Source: Roseivirga sp.
Lineage (GTDB): Bacteria > Bacteroidota > Bacteroidia > Cytophagales > Cyclobacteriaceae
DNA: 64,000 bases
Direction of reading: 5' to 3'
NCBI GenBank assembly: GCA_021404565.1
Contig: JAAWWF010000005.1
Location: 310,001 to 374,000 of the forward strand
The notes beneath the pieces were generated by a model. That model was not told where the DNA came from, did no database searches, and saw only the letters and a program-made list of their open reading frames with translations. Positions 8,082 through 16,269 of this stretch are shown piece by piece. Numbering within the stretch: the stretch's first letter is position 1; each line of letters starts with the position of its first letter. The position numbers and the translations under genes were made by a program.

Positions 8082-9311
8082 CTACTTTTCCAGCAATATT
8101 TTCATCATCTCCTGTGCGCCTACCTGACCCTTCTTTTTGATCAGATCGCGCGGGGTACCATCACCAATTTCATAGGTAATTCCTTCAGCTTTAAATTCGC
8201 TGTAGAACCAGTTTTTCGAAACGGGAGAGTTCACAGCAAATGGGCTGATAATTCCCTGATCTTCCGGAATTTCTTCAAATATATTTCCAATCCATTCGCG
8301 CGCAAAGCCGGGTATTACAGACTTCACCGTATCATCATAGATATAGTAGATGTCTGACCAGGTAGAATGAAAGTCGAGACCTAGTTTTACTTCTCCCTCT
8401 GAGGCATTTACCTTGGCAATCACGTCTTCACATACCTGCCTTACCTCAGGTTGTCGGTAGTAGGCCCAGTCGCGGTTGAGGTCAATTCCTCCTTCGTTAT
8501 GCCGCCAATGTCCCAGGTCCACACCGTCAGGGTTCATCATGGGGTATACGAGTACACGGTACTTGTCCAGAAACTTATTGCTCAAGTCATTGTCTCTGAC
8601 AATCTCTTCCAGAAAGTGCATCATCGCCAGGTTACCTGTGACCTCCGGTGGATGCTGCCTGCTCAATACTACCAAAACATCTTTCCCGACAGCACTGCCA
8701 TTGGTTATGTCCATACTCAGTATATCTCTGCCCAGGCGCGTTTTACCGGGAGAGCCATGCTTTACTTTAGCAGAATTAAGGCTCTGCGTCCAGTGCTTCA
8801 TGTCTGTAGAATTAATAATCTCCTGTGCGGCTATATACAACGTGTCCTGACTGATGTCGATCGTCATGGTGGCACTCAGAGAATCCGCCCCAATCGAAAA
8901 ACGGCTGCTATCCACGAGCTGCCAATTATTTCTATCCGCACTTGTTTTGGGCCAATAGCGATGTCGTCCGTTTGCGTAATTCAGTGTGATGTCAATGGTT
9001 TTTGATTCGGTACCTACAAGGCGAAAGGCATACCAGGGACTCATATTGATGGGGCTATTCTCAGGGTTGACCTGAATCTCGAATTGGTTGGTACCCAGCT
9101 CTTTAAAACCGTTCATACGGGCCGCATCAAACAGGTTGTCAATAGTGAAGCCCTGTACCGTATACTGCCGGTCTTCCTTCGCTACTATCGGGTGGTCGTT
9201 GGTATCTACCTTACTGGTGTATTCAAACTCAGTGAGCTTATGTGGTTCATAAGATTTGTCACAGGAGGCGAAGATTGCCAGACAGATGCAGGCAGCGAAA
9301 AAGCGTGTCAT
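8082..9311 (-). CDS. M14-family zinc carboxypeptidase, lipoprotein
   Basis: A 409-aa exported lipoprotein (lipobox 'IFASC', Cys17). An N-terminal beta-rich domain (about 45-170) precedes the M14 catalytic domain. Zinc ligands are His and Glu in 'SRQHPPEVTG' (about residue 216) and His in 'LDFHST'; 'YPMMNPDGVDLGHWRHNEGGIDLNRDW' is the conserved substrate-binding block and 'GITYEIGDGTP' holds the probable catalytic Glu. The N-terminal domain plus the HPPE motif resembles the cytosolic-carboxypeptidase-like M14 subgroup. It should trim C-terminal residues from peptides at the cell envelope. It lies 70 bases downstream of the NHL lipoprotein, on the same strand. Confidence 0.85.
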   Translation of the reverse strand: MTRFFAACICLAIFASCDKSYEPHKLTEFEYTSKVDTNDHPIVAKEDRQYTVQGFTIDNLFDAARMNGFKELGTNQFEIQVNPENSPINMSPWYAFRLVGTESKTIDITLNYANGRHRYWPKTSADRNNWQLVDSSRFSIGADSLSATMTIDISQDTLYIAAQEIINSTDMKHWTQSLNSAKVKHGSPGKTRLGRDILSMDITNGSAVGKDVLVVLSRQHPPEVTGNLAMMHFLEEIVRDNDLSNKFLDKYRVLVYPMMNPDGVDLGHWRHNEGGIDLNRDWAYYRQPEVRQVCEDVIAKVNASEGEVKLGLDFHSTWSDIYYIYDDTVKSVIPGFAREWIGNIFEEIPEDQGIISPFAVNSPVSKNWFYSEFKAEGITYEIGDGTPRDLIKKKGQVGAQEMMKILLEK

Positions 9312-9381
9312 ATCGGTTGATTAAAACAAAAAAACTGTCTTAATATATAAAGTTAAAGGCAGCTTTTTCTTCTGTTTTATA

Positions 9382-10614
9382 TCAATCGTGCCTGATCACC
9401 ATTCTGATTCTCCCGTTATCTCCTACAAAAACGGTATCTCCTTTGATGGCAACACCATTGGGGGTTGAAAACCTGGCGAGCGGGGCAGGTCCGTCAATGA
9501 ATCCATCTGCTCCTAAACCTGCAATAGACTCAAAGTTTCCATTCATGTCGATTTTGAATAGCTTTCTTTCACTCAGGCTGGGCACATAGAAATATCCACC
9601 GGCATAGCCAATATAGCCTGTTGTAGTCCCCGGAAGCGTGGTAAAAAGTGAAACTTCCCCTGTACTGCTGATCTTTAAAATTCTGCCATCCAGAAAATTG
9701 ATAGAATACAGCTGATTTCCTACCAAAACGAGTCCGTCAGGACCATTGATGAGACCTGAGCTATTATTGGCAAAGATGGTCTTTTGTCCATCTGAATCAA
9801 TTTTACTGATATAACCGCCATCATAATTGGCGACAAACAGGTTGCCATTACCATCAGATACAATTCCTGTGGGGCCCTGAAGGCCGGTGGCAATGACTGT
9901 GCTTTCTCCATCATGTGTATACTTTAATATCTGGCCACCTCCGTACAGGGAGGCATAGTAGACTCCATCGTTTATATCATAACCGCCTCCCAGTGGCCAG
10001 TTCAGGTTCGAATCGAAGACACGATAAGTGCTTGTTGACAAATCTACTCTATAGAGGGAGGTCCGGGAGCCGGGCATCATTAGAAAACCTTCCGGGCTGT
10101 ACGAAATAGCCTCAAGCCCTGGTAGTGTGATCAGCGTCCGTACCTCATAGTAATCAGTGTCTTTGAGTGTTACCTGAGTACCCGAGCTGAGGCTTCCCTG
10201 GAAAGCATCGGTATTCGACTCGGTATACAGATAGGCAGTATAGGGCTGGTCATTTCTTACAGGATCCCCATCCAGGTCCGAAAACTGGCGGGAGACCTGC
10301 TCTTCTATAGCAAACCCGGTTTTGGTAATGGTAAACATTTTGTCAGCATTCAGCGATGGGGCTGTTTCAATGTCCGGGGCAGTGCTTCCTTCTTTGACAA
10401 GAATGAGGTGATAGCTTTTAACTTTATCTTCTTCAGGAACTCTCAGGAAAGATATGAACAGATCCCTGCCGTCTCCCCGGTTGCCATAATCAAGTATCTG
10501 TATGCCCCCGGGTACAGGAAGTTGTTCAGGTGCTACAGGACCGTCATCACCTGAGCAACTCAGGAAAGGAATAATGGTTAATAATGTATAGATAAGTACA
10601 GTTTGATTCTTCAT
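9382..10614 (-). CDS. NHL/SMP-30-like beta-propeller lipoprotein (copy 1)
   Basis: A 410-aa lipoprotein (lipobox 'PFLSC', Cys20). An N-terminal domain (about 30-150) has 'NRGDGRDLFISFLRVPEE', followed by propeller repeats from about residue 165 with 'GPTGIVSDGNGNLFVANYDGGYISKID' and 'GPDGLVLVGNQLYSINF', and the closing 'FSTPNGVAIKGDTVFVGDNG'. It aligns along its whole length with the protein at 11890 and is its paralogue. It lies directly behind the 7TM-AraC gene at 10739, an arrangement repeated in the second cassette, which suggests the regulator controls or senses through this surface protein. The ligand is unknown. Confidence 0.8.
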   Translation of the reverse strand: MKNQTVLIYTLLTIIPFLSCSGDDGPVAPEQLPVPGGIQILDYGNRGDGRDLFISFLRVPEEDKVKSYHLILVKEGSTAPDIETAPSLNADKMFTITKTGFAIEEQVSRQFSDLDGDPVRNDQPYTAYLYTESNTDAFQGSLSSGTQVTLKDTDYYEVRTLITLPGLEAISYSPEGFLMMPGSRTSLYRVDLSTSTYRVFDSNLNWPLGGGYDINDGVYYASLYGGGQILKYTHDGESTVIATGLQGPTGIVSDGNGNLFVANYDGGYISKIDSDGQKTIFANNSSGLINGPDGLVLVGNQLYSINFLDGRILKISSTGEVSLFTTLPGTTTGYIGYAGGYFYVPSLSERKLFKIDMNGNFESIAGLGADGFIDGPAPLARFSTPNGVAIKGDTVFVGDNGRIRMVIRHD

Positions 10615-10738
10615 CGACTCTCAATTTGATTGATTTCATGCCCGGATTTGGGAGGGCGGATTTACAGTCCCAAAGGAGTCAAATTGAAGGAAAGAGAGGG
10701 TAGCTTTTTATAAATGAGGACCAGAAAGTACCCCGGAA

Positions 10739-11773
10739 CTATCGGGATGTATGATTTTTGGAAGCTCGATAAGCTGAGGGAGTAAGCCCGGTATGTTTCT
10801 TAAAGGCCTTGTTGAAGGCCGACTTTGAGTTGAAGCCGACATCGAAATAGATTTCTTTAATCGAGCCTTCAAATTGCTGGTCCCGGAGTAATGATTTGGC
10901 CTCCTCTATGCGGTAAGAGTTGACCCATTCGGAGAAATTAATTCCAAAATGTTTATTGATAAGTTCCGAAATTCTGTTGATAGATATACCCGTTTGATCA
11001 GTCAAAGTAGCACGATTCATATTGGGTTGTTTGTACAGTCTGTTTTCTTTAGTAGCCCTTATCAAGAGTGAAATCTCGGTAGGAGCCGTTGGGTCGGGCT
11101 CAGAAGTCAGCAGACGATATAAATCGGAATTTTTAGGTACTGAAAAACTTTCAGGGTATCGCAAAGAGAAGTAGAAAAAACCGAATACTAAACACAGAAG
11201 TTCAGTGAAATAGAAGAATCGCATATGCCAGACAGTATCTTCTGTATGCTCTGTGATAAGGGTAGTTTCGAATAGGTAGGTGAAGCATAGGGCCACAAAG
11301 AAAATAAATGTGAGCCTATGCCATTTCTGGATTTCATTGGCTTTGCTTCTGAAGAGTAGATCGATTATTAAAAAGAGATGGCCGATTAATGAGATAATAA
11401 TCAGTTTTTCATAGATAACATAAGGATACTGTGTAATGGGAATGACAAGACCAGCAACCATCCATAGTCCAAAATATCTCCAATTATACCCCTCTGATTT
11501 AATGACTCTTTTGAAGTAGGCCAGGAAGAGAGGGCCATAGCTCAGGTTGAGTAAAAAGGTGAGATTACTGGTGGCGTTAGCAGTCAGGTAGCCCGCATTA
11601 TTCAGCCAGATAATGGTGAGATGAGTGATGAAAACTCCTAATGCAAATCCAAGATACCTGGTCCCTTCTTTTTTTTCTTTCGGGAATGCTGCAATCGAAA
11701 AGAGTACCAATGACACAGCAAAAAGAGTGATGATTAAATATATATCTATAAACCGGACTTCCATTAAGGCCAT
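10739..11773 (-). CDS. Membrane-anchored AraC-type transcriptional regulator (copy 1)
   Basis: A 344-aa regulator. Residues about 8-215 carry seven hydrophobic helices; residues about 235-340 form an AraC DNA-binding domain with 'LTDQTGISINRISELINKHFG' (first HTH) and 'IKEIYFDVGFNSKSAFNKAFKKHTGLTPSAYR' (second HTH and signature). This 7TM-HTH architecture is common in Bacteroidetes and implies sensing at the membrane (family inference). The start MALMEVRFIDIYLII aligns with MDLLQVRPIDIYLII of copy 2, which supports this ATG. A 16-bp inverted repeat lies immediately upstream and may be an operator. Confidence 0.85.
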   Translation of the reverse strand: MALMEVRFIDIYLIITLFAVSLVLFSIAAFPKEKKEGTRYLGFALGVFITHLTIIWLNNAGYLTANATSNLTFLLNLSYGPLFLAYFKRVIKSEGYNWRYFGLWMVAGLVIPITQYPYVIYEKLIIISLIGHLFLIIDLLFRSKANEIQKWHRLTFIFFVALCFTYLFETTLITEHTEDTVWHMRFFYFTELLCLVFGFFYFSLRYPESFSVPKNSDLYRLLTSEPDPTAPTEISLLIRATKENRLYKQPNMNRATLTDQTGISINRISELINKHFGINFSEWVNSYRIEEAKSLLRDQQFEGSIKEIYFDVGFNSKSAFNKAFKKHTGLTPSAYRASKNHTSR

Positions 11774-11844
11774 AAATGACAGTTTTTCGTGATGACAAAC
11801 AGTAAACGTTAGTGCTTACATTTGATACCGAAAAACTGTCATTT
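11774..11844. repeat. 16-bp perfect inverted repeat in the promoter region of the AraC-type gene
   Basis: AAATGACAGTTTTTCG at 11774-11789 is repeated in inverse orientation as CGAAAAACTGTCATTT at 11829-11844, separated by 39 bases. One arm abuts the start codon of the regulator at 11773. A shorter TGACAGTT copy lies upstream of the second NHL lipoprotein (13195-13202). It is a candidate operator; a long-range stem is the alternative. Confidence 0.55.
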
Positions 11845-11889
11845 TCTGACGCTATGGCAAAAAATGACGATGTGGCGATTAAACCTGGC

Positions 11890-13134
11890 TTAATCATGTT
11901 TGATAATCATACGAAGTGTCGAACCATCACTTACGTAGACAATCCCGTTCACTGCAGCAATCCCATTGGGCCCTGAGAAACTGGCCAGTGGACCCGGGCC
12001 GTCAGTAATTGCTGCCAGACCATTGCCGGCAATTACCTCGTGTTGTCCGTTTTGAGTAATTCTAAAGATTTTTTTCTCACTAATACTGGCCGCAAAGAAA
12101 CTGCCATTGTCATAAGCCAGGTAGCCCATTTCAGCACCCGGTAGTCGGGCGAACAGAGACACTTCTCCGCTACCACTGATTTTAAGTATGTCAGAATTGT
12201 CATAATTGATACAGTAAAGCTGCTCTCCTACGAAGATAATGCCATCTGGACCTCTGATAAGGCCGCTGGCATTGTTGGAAAAAGTGCTCTTCTGACCCTC
12301 TGGCGTAATTTTACTAATAGTACTACTCCAGTAGTTGTTTACATATATGTTGCCCTGCTTGTCCACTGCAATGCCCGTGGGGCCATTCAGACCTCTTCTG
12401 GTGGCAGTTCTGGTACCATTTTCGTCAAAAGCCCAGACCTCTCCTGTGTCAAAGTTTGAGGCGTAGTAGATGCCATTGGATTGGTCAAACCCTCCACCGT
12501 AGGGAGTTGCCAGTCCGCTGGCAAACTGGCTGGAAGCCCCGGAAGCTACATCTACTTTTACCAATGTGCCGTTGGCGCTTGGCCCTACGAAGTGATTACC
12601 TTGCTCGTAGTATGAAATGGCCTCCATTCCCTGGAATGTAATGAAAGTTTTTACCTCATAATAAGGCTCGTCTTTTAACTCAAAAAAGGCCCGGGAACTG
12701 AGCTTGCCAGCTGCTGTTTCATCTATTGGCCGACTATACACAAAGGTATTGTAGATCTGATCACTCACTATGGGGTCACCATCAACATCAAGAAATGCGG
12801 ACAAGACTTGTTCTTTCATATTTACCCCCGTTTTGTCCAGTTGGTAGTACCGATCGGCACTAAGTGTTTTGGCAAGCTCATCATTAACTTGAGTGCTGCT
12901 GGATGGTTTGATCAAAATGAGGTTGTACTCACTGATGTGTGTCTCATCAGTTGGGGGAATGAATGAAATGAAAAGGTCTCTGGAGTCTCCGTGATTTCCA
13001 TTGTCGATTATCAAAAGCTGGGAGACAGAAGGTATATCTATTTGAGGTGTTGATTCGCCCCCTTCATCTCCTGAACAACTTAATGTAATGACAGTAAAGA
13101 TGACGGCTATCAGGATGTTTGCTGGTTTCCTCAT
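11890..13134 (-). CDS. NHL/SMP-30-like beta-propeller lipoprotein (copy 2)
   Basis: A 414-aa lipoprotein, full-length paralogue of the protein at 9382. The ATG at 13134 (MRKPANILIAV) is chosen because it begins directly before the signal sequence with lipobox 'ITLSC'; the longer frame adds 11 residues that do not fit a signal peptide. It has 'NHGDSRDLFISFIPPT' near residue 45 and propeller repeats such as 'GPTGIAVDKQGNIYVNNYWSSTISKIT' and 'FSGPNGIAAVNGIVYVSDG'. It lies between the two AraC-type genes and behind copy 2 of the regulator, mirroring the copy 1 pair. Function unknown; probably a surface or periplasmic binding protein. Confidence 0.8.
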   Translation of the reverse strand: MRKPANILIAVIFTVITLSCSGDEGGESTPQIDIPSVSQLLIIDNGNHGDSRDLFISFIPPTDETHISEYNLILIKPSSSTQVNDELAKTLSADRYYQLDKTGVNMKEQVLSAFLDVDGDPIVSDQIYNTFVYSRPIDETAAGKLSSRAFFELKDEPYYEVKTFITFQGMEAISYYEQGNHFVGPSANGTLVKVDVASGASSQFASGLATPYGGGFDQSNGIYYASNFDTGEVWAFDENGTRTATRRGLNGPTGIAVDKQGNIYVNNYWSSTISKITPEGQKSTFSNNASGLIRGPDGIIFVGEQLYCINYDNSDILKISGSGEVSLFARLPGAEMGYLAYDNGSFFAASISEKKIFRITQNGQHEVIAGNGLAAITDGPGPLASFSGPNGIAAVNGIVYVSDGSTLRMIIKHD

Positions 13135-13236
13135 GTGAGTTTTGCATTGATTGACTAAGTAAAACATGCCTCAAGAAGTGCTGTTTTTAAGTTTTGACAG
13201 TTCGTCAATGCAAAAGAGAACTCAAAAGGAGTGATA

Positions 13237-14280
13237 TCAACGAATAGGTTTCACCTGAACTAGGTTATTGCTCAGGCGGTAACCTGAAGGGGTGAGTCCG
13301 GTGGTTTTCTTGAAGGCCCCGTAGAAGGCCGACTTGGAATTGAAGCCTACCTGGTAATAGATCTCCTTCACCGTCATGCCATCGTTATCAGCAACCAACA
13401 ATTCACGAGCTTCATTGATGCGGTAAGTGTTGATCCATTCGGAGAAGTTGATGCCAAAGTGTCCGTTGATCAATTCTGAAATGCGGTTTGGCGAAATACC
13501 TGTGAGATCAGTTAACGTGGTTCTGGTAAGGGCCGGATCTCTATAAAGGTGCCTGTTCTCCATCTCACTTATAATAAGAGAAACTTCGGTATTGATGGTC
13601 GGGTCAGCTGAACCTGAGTCTTTTTGAGATTTAATGACCTTGATGTGAAGAAAATGAGAGGGATTGCGGAAAGAAAATAAGAGAAAACCTCCTGATAGCA
13701 GAACCAATTCGCTGAAATAGACAAACCTCATTTTCCAGGCCATTTCCTGAGTAAACGGAGCAATGACCATTTCATATGCGTATGTCAGCGCCAACAGTGT
13801 GAAGAAGGCAAGAGCAAATTTGTTCCAGTCCGTCAGTTTATTCTTTTTCCTGAACTTAGTTGCCAAAGCAAAAGTCATGACCAGATTAGCAAAAAATGAC
13901 ACTATCATCAGTGTAATGTAGAATCCCGGACCCAGCTTAAAAAAGGGTAGACTGACCCCTGCCAATAACCAGGTAATTATGTTAGTCCAACTATTGGACT
14001 GTTGAGATAAACATTTTTTGAAGTAGGTATAAAATAAGGGACCGTAAGTCAGGTTGATAGCGTAGCCTGCCCTGAGAGCAATGGGGTTGCTTATCAAGCC
14101 CTCGTGGTTCAAAACAATGAGTAGGAGGTGGCTGGCGAACAAACCAATGATAACAGCCAGTAGTGAATTCTCCGGTCTTCGGGTTTTAGGCAGTATCGCA
14201 ATGCAGAAAAGCATCATGAATACAGCCAGCAGTGCTATAATCAGGTAAATATCAATCGGACGTACCTGCAGTAGATCCAT
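13237..14280 (-). CDS. Membrane-anchored AraC-type transcriptional regulator (copy 2)
   Basis: A 347-aa paralogue of the regulator at 10739 with the same architecture: seven hydrophobic helices (about 8-215) and an AraC domain (about 238-340) with 'LTDLTGISPNRISELINGHFGINFSEW' and 'VKEIYYQVGFNSKSAFYGAFKKTTGLTPSGYR'. The recognition helices are nearly the same in both copies, so they may bind similar operators while the more diverged sensor halves read different signals (inference). TTTGATAC lies at nearly the same distance upstream of both starts (46-48 bases), so the promoter was probably duplicated too. Confidence 0.85.
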   Translation of the reverse strand: MDLLQVRPIDIYLIIALLAVFMMLFCIAILPKTRRPENSLLAVIIGLFASHLLLIVLNHEGLISNPIALRAGYAINLTYGPLFYTYFKKCLSQQSNSWTNIITWLLAGVSLPFFKLGPGFYITLMIVSFFANLVMTFALATKFRKKNKLTDWNKFALAFFTLLALTYAYEMVIAPFTQEMAWKMRFVYFSELVLLSGGFLLFSFRNPSHFLHIKVIKSQKDSGSADPTINTEVSLIISEMENRHLYRDPALTRTTLTDLTGISPNRISELINGHFGINFSEWINTYRINEARELLVADNDGMTVKEIYYQVGFNSKSAFYGAFKKTTGLTPSGYRLSNNLVQVKPIR

Positions 14281-14389
14281 AAATGCGGTTTAGTAATTTG
14301 CTTCTTGAAACGTAAGCAGTTACGGTTTGATACAGGCAGGCAAGAATTAAATAATGTGCTTCATCAGCAAAAGAAATTGCTATTAAACC

Positions 14390-15763
14390 TTATAGACCAT
14401 GCTGATCTATCAGGTAAATGACAGACGCCATGGCAGCCGCTCCCAGCTCCAGTTCACGTTGATTTACCACCTCAAAGTTGTCGATACCGGTATGGTGATA
14501 CTTGAAGTACCGCTGGCTGTCCGGGAGGTAACCAATCAAAGGTACATCCTGAGTACGAAGTGGGCTGATATCAGCACCCCCGCCTCCTTTTTTAAACTGA
14601 TAGATACCGTATGGTTCGAACAGGTTTTTCCAGCCGATCAGTTTTTCTTGCTGTGCCGGAGTGCCGCTAATACCAAAGCCGATCGGTAAAAAACCACCCC
14701 GATCTGACTCCATCGCTGCAATATGATTCTCTCCGTTCTCTTCGGCCAGTGCAGCATATTTGCGTCCTCCCCTTAGTCCGTTTTCTTCGTTCATAAACAT
14801 GACCGCACGAATGGTTCTTTTGGGTTTATAGCCAAGTGATTTCATGATTCGTAAAACCTCTATTGACTGAACACATCCTGCTCCATCGTCATGGGCACCT
14901 TCGGCAAGATCCCACGAATCGAGGTGACCACCCACTACGATAATTTCATCCGGAAATTCCGAACCCTTGATTTCTCCCACCACATTGTAAGAGAGTACGT
15001 CTGGTAGCATTTGGGCATGTGTTTCAAAGTAAAAGCCAAGCTCAGGGTCGTCTTTGAGCAAGTTACTTAGCAGATCGGCATCATTGGTACTGATCGCGAC
15101 AGCGGGAATTTTGGGCGTATTAAGTGCATAGCGTGTACCACCGGTGTGGGGTATGTCATCTTGAAAGGAGCCTAAAGACCTAACCACTGCCCCGATTGCT
15201 CCATATTTGGCGGCTTCTGACGGACCAGACCCGCGCTGGCCTGAAGCACCGCCATAAGCACTGAAGGTGTCTATCAGCTTAGGATCCATGGGGCGATTAA
15301 AGAAGACAATTTTACCCTCGATATTAGCCCTTCCCAATTTGGCAAGCTCCTGAAAGTCCTGTACCTCTACTACCTGTCCTACAGTGCCGGCAGGTCCTGT
15401 ACCTACGGAGTTGCCTAATGCAGTGATGTTCACTGACTGACTTCCCAGTTTTCGAGAATTGACAATTCTGCCAATTTCTTTTTCGCCTCGTATCCAATGG
15501 GGCACCATTACCTCTTGTAAAAAGACCCGATCAAAGCCATAAGCCTCCATCTGTTGCCTGCTCCATTCCACTGCAGCTGCAGCTTCAGGCGAACCGCTGA
15601 GTCTGCCTCCGATACGTTTGGTCAAATACCTGAGCATATCATAGCTTTCCCCGTTTTCCAGGGCTTCATCAAAGATTTTTTTGATCATAGCCTGATCGGT
15701 CTGGTTTTGAGACAAAACAGGAAGAGTGAGCCCCATTAAGAGGATCAGAAGAAGCTTTTTCAT
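14390..15763 (-). CDS. Exported M28-family metallopeptidase
   Basis: A 457-aa protein with a signal peptide (cleavage after 'TLPVLSQ'). A PA-type insert ('VVEVQDFQELAKLGRANIEGKIVFFNR', about 125-250) lies within the M28 domain. Dinuclear zinc ligands and catalytic residues are visible in 'GGHLDSWD', 'AHDDGAG', 'MNEENG' (catalytic Glu pair), 'ESDRGG' and 'YHHTGID'. The set is complete, so the enzyme should be an active aminopeptidase or carboxypeptidase acting outside the cytoplasm, like other PA-domain M28 enzymes. Its stop is about 110 bases beyond the AraC-type gene start. An inverted repeat lies between it and the upstream gene. Confidence 0.88.
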   Translation of the reverse strand: MKKLLLILLMGLTLPVLSQNQTDQAMIKKIFDEALENGESYDMLRYLTKRIGGRLSGSPEAAAAVEWSRQQMEAYGFDRVFLQEVMVPHWIRGEKEIGRIVNSRKLGSQSVNITALGNSVGTGPAGTVGQVVEVQDFQELAKLGRANIEGKIVFFNRPMDPKLIDTFSAYGGASGQRGSGPSEAAKYGAIGAVVRSLGSFQDDIPHTGGTRYALNTPKIPAVAISTNDADLLSNLLKDDPELGFYFETHAQMLPDVLSYNVVGEIKGSEFPDEIIVVGGHLDSWDLAEGAHDDGAGCVQSIEVLRIMKSLGYKPKRTIRAVMFMNEENGLRGGRKYAALAEENGENHIAAMESDRGGFLPIGFGISGTPAQQEKLIGWKNLFEPYGIYQFKKGGGGADISPLRTQDVPLIGYLPDSQRYFKYHHTGIDNFEVVNQRELELGAAAMASVIYLIDQHGL

Positions 15764-15776
15764 AAGATTAGGTTTT

Positions 15777-15834
15777 ATACCAAATCAACTATAATATGGT
15801 GTAATTAGAACTCAAATTACAATTGATTTGGTAT
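15777..15834. repeat. 58-bp region bounded by a perfect 12-bp inverted repeat
   Basis: ATACCAAATCAA (15777-15788) and TTGATTTGGTAT (15823-15834) are perfect inverse copies; inside them GTAATT and AATTAC pair around an AGAACTCA loop. It lies between the stop at 15836 and the M28 peptidase start. It has no G/C-rich stem or one-sided T-run typical of a terminator, so it may be a small mobile-repeat remnant or a bidirectional structure. Confidence 0.5.
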
Positions 15835-15835
15835 G

Positions 15836-16267
15836 CTAGTCGATCAGGCGAGCCTCGTTGAGGATATACATCAACCTCAGCGGGTCATCCGCGTTAATCT
15901 TCAATTTGCCCGTAACTTTGATCTTTTTTTCAGTAAAGTCAATCTGTTTTTTGCTGAAAATCTCCATTACTGTTTCTGGGCCGGCCCCTCCACAGAAAAA
16001 ACAGTTGGCAAAAGGGAGGGAAGAGAGTACGAAATAGTTTTCACCTCTGAGCTCATCCAGGGGGATCATCCACCCCTCAAGGGTAATTTCTGTGCAATCT
16101 AGGGCTTTCACTTCCTCGCTGAAAATCGGATATTCTTCCTCAAACTGAGTGAGCTCATCAAAACGCGTTTTGTAATGTACTCTGGAGAGTGTTTTCCAGG
16201 CATTGGTACTCTGGGCCATTGCCATGGAGCTTCCAAAACAAAAAAGCAGGGCAATGATGATACGCAT
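15836..16267 (-). CDS. Exported DUF3299-like protein (copy 1)
   Basis: A 143-aa exported protein (signal peptide ending 'SMAMAQ'). The core 'EITLEGWMIPLDELRGENYFVLSSLPFANCFFCGGAGPETVMEI' matches in order the 'EVEVEGFIIPFEGMFKPTQLILSALPISECFFCGSGGPETVMEI' region of the protein at 19525; the two are paralogues. The shared CFFCG motif followed by GPETVMEI could bind metal or act as a redox pair, but this is inference. The arrangement of strands resembles DUF3299 proteins, exported components next to Zrg-type zinc transporters in Vibrio. It begins 2 bases after the lepB stop, so it is probably co-transcribed with lepB. Confidence 0.65.
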   Translation of the reverse strand: MRIIIALLFCFGSSMAMAQSTNAWKTLSRVHYKTRFDELTQFEEEYPIFSEEVKALDCTEITLEGWMIPLDELRGENYFVLSSLPFANCFFCGGAGPETVMEIFSKKQIDFTEKKIKVTGKLKINADDPLRLMYILNEARLID

Positions 16268-16269
16268 AT

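Noticed and set aside
8451-9320. Plus-strand frames up to 184 aa opposite the M14 carboxypeptidase
   Set aside because: Antisense to a gene with intact catalytic motifs; composition does not look coding.
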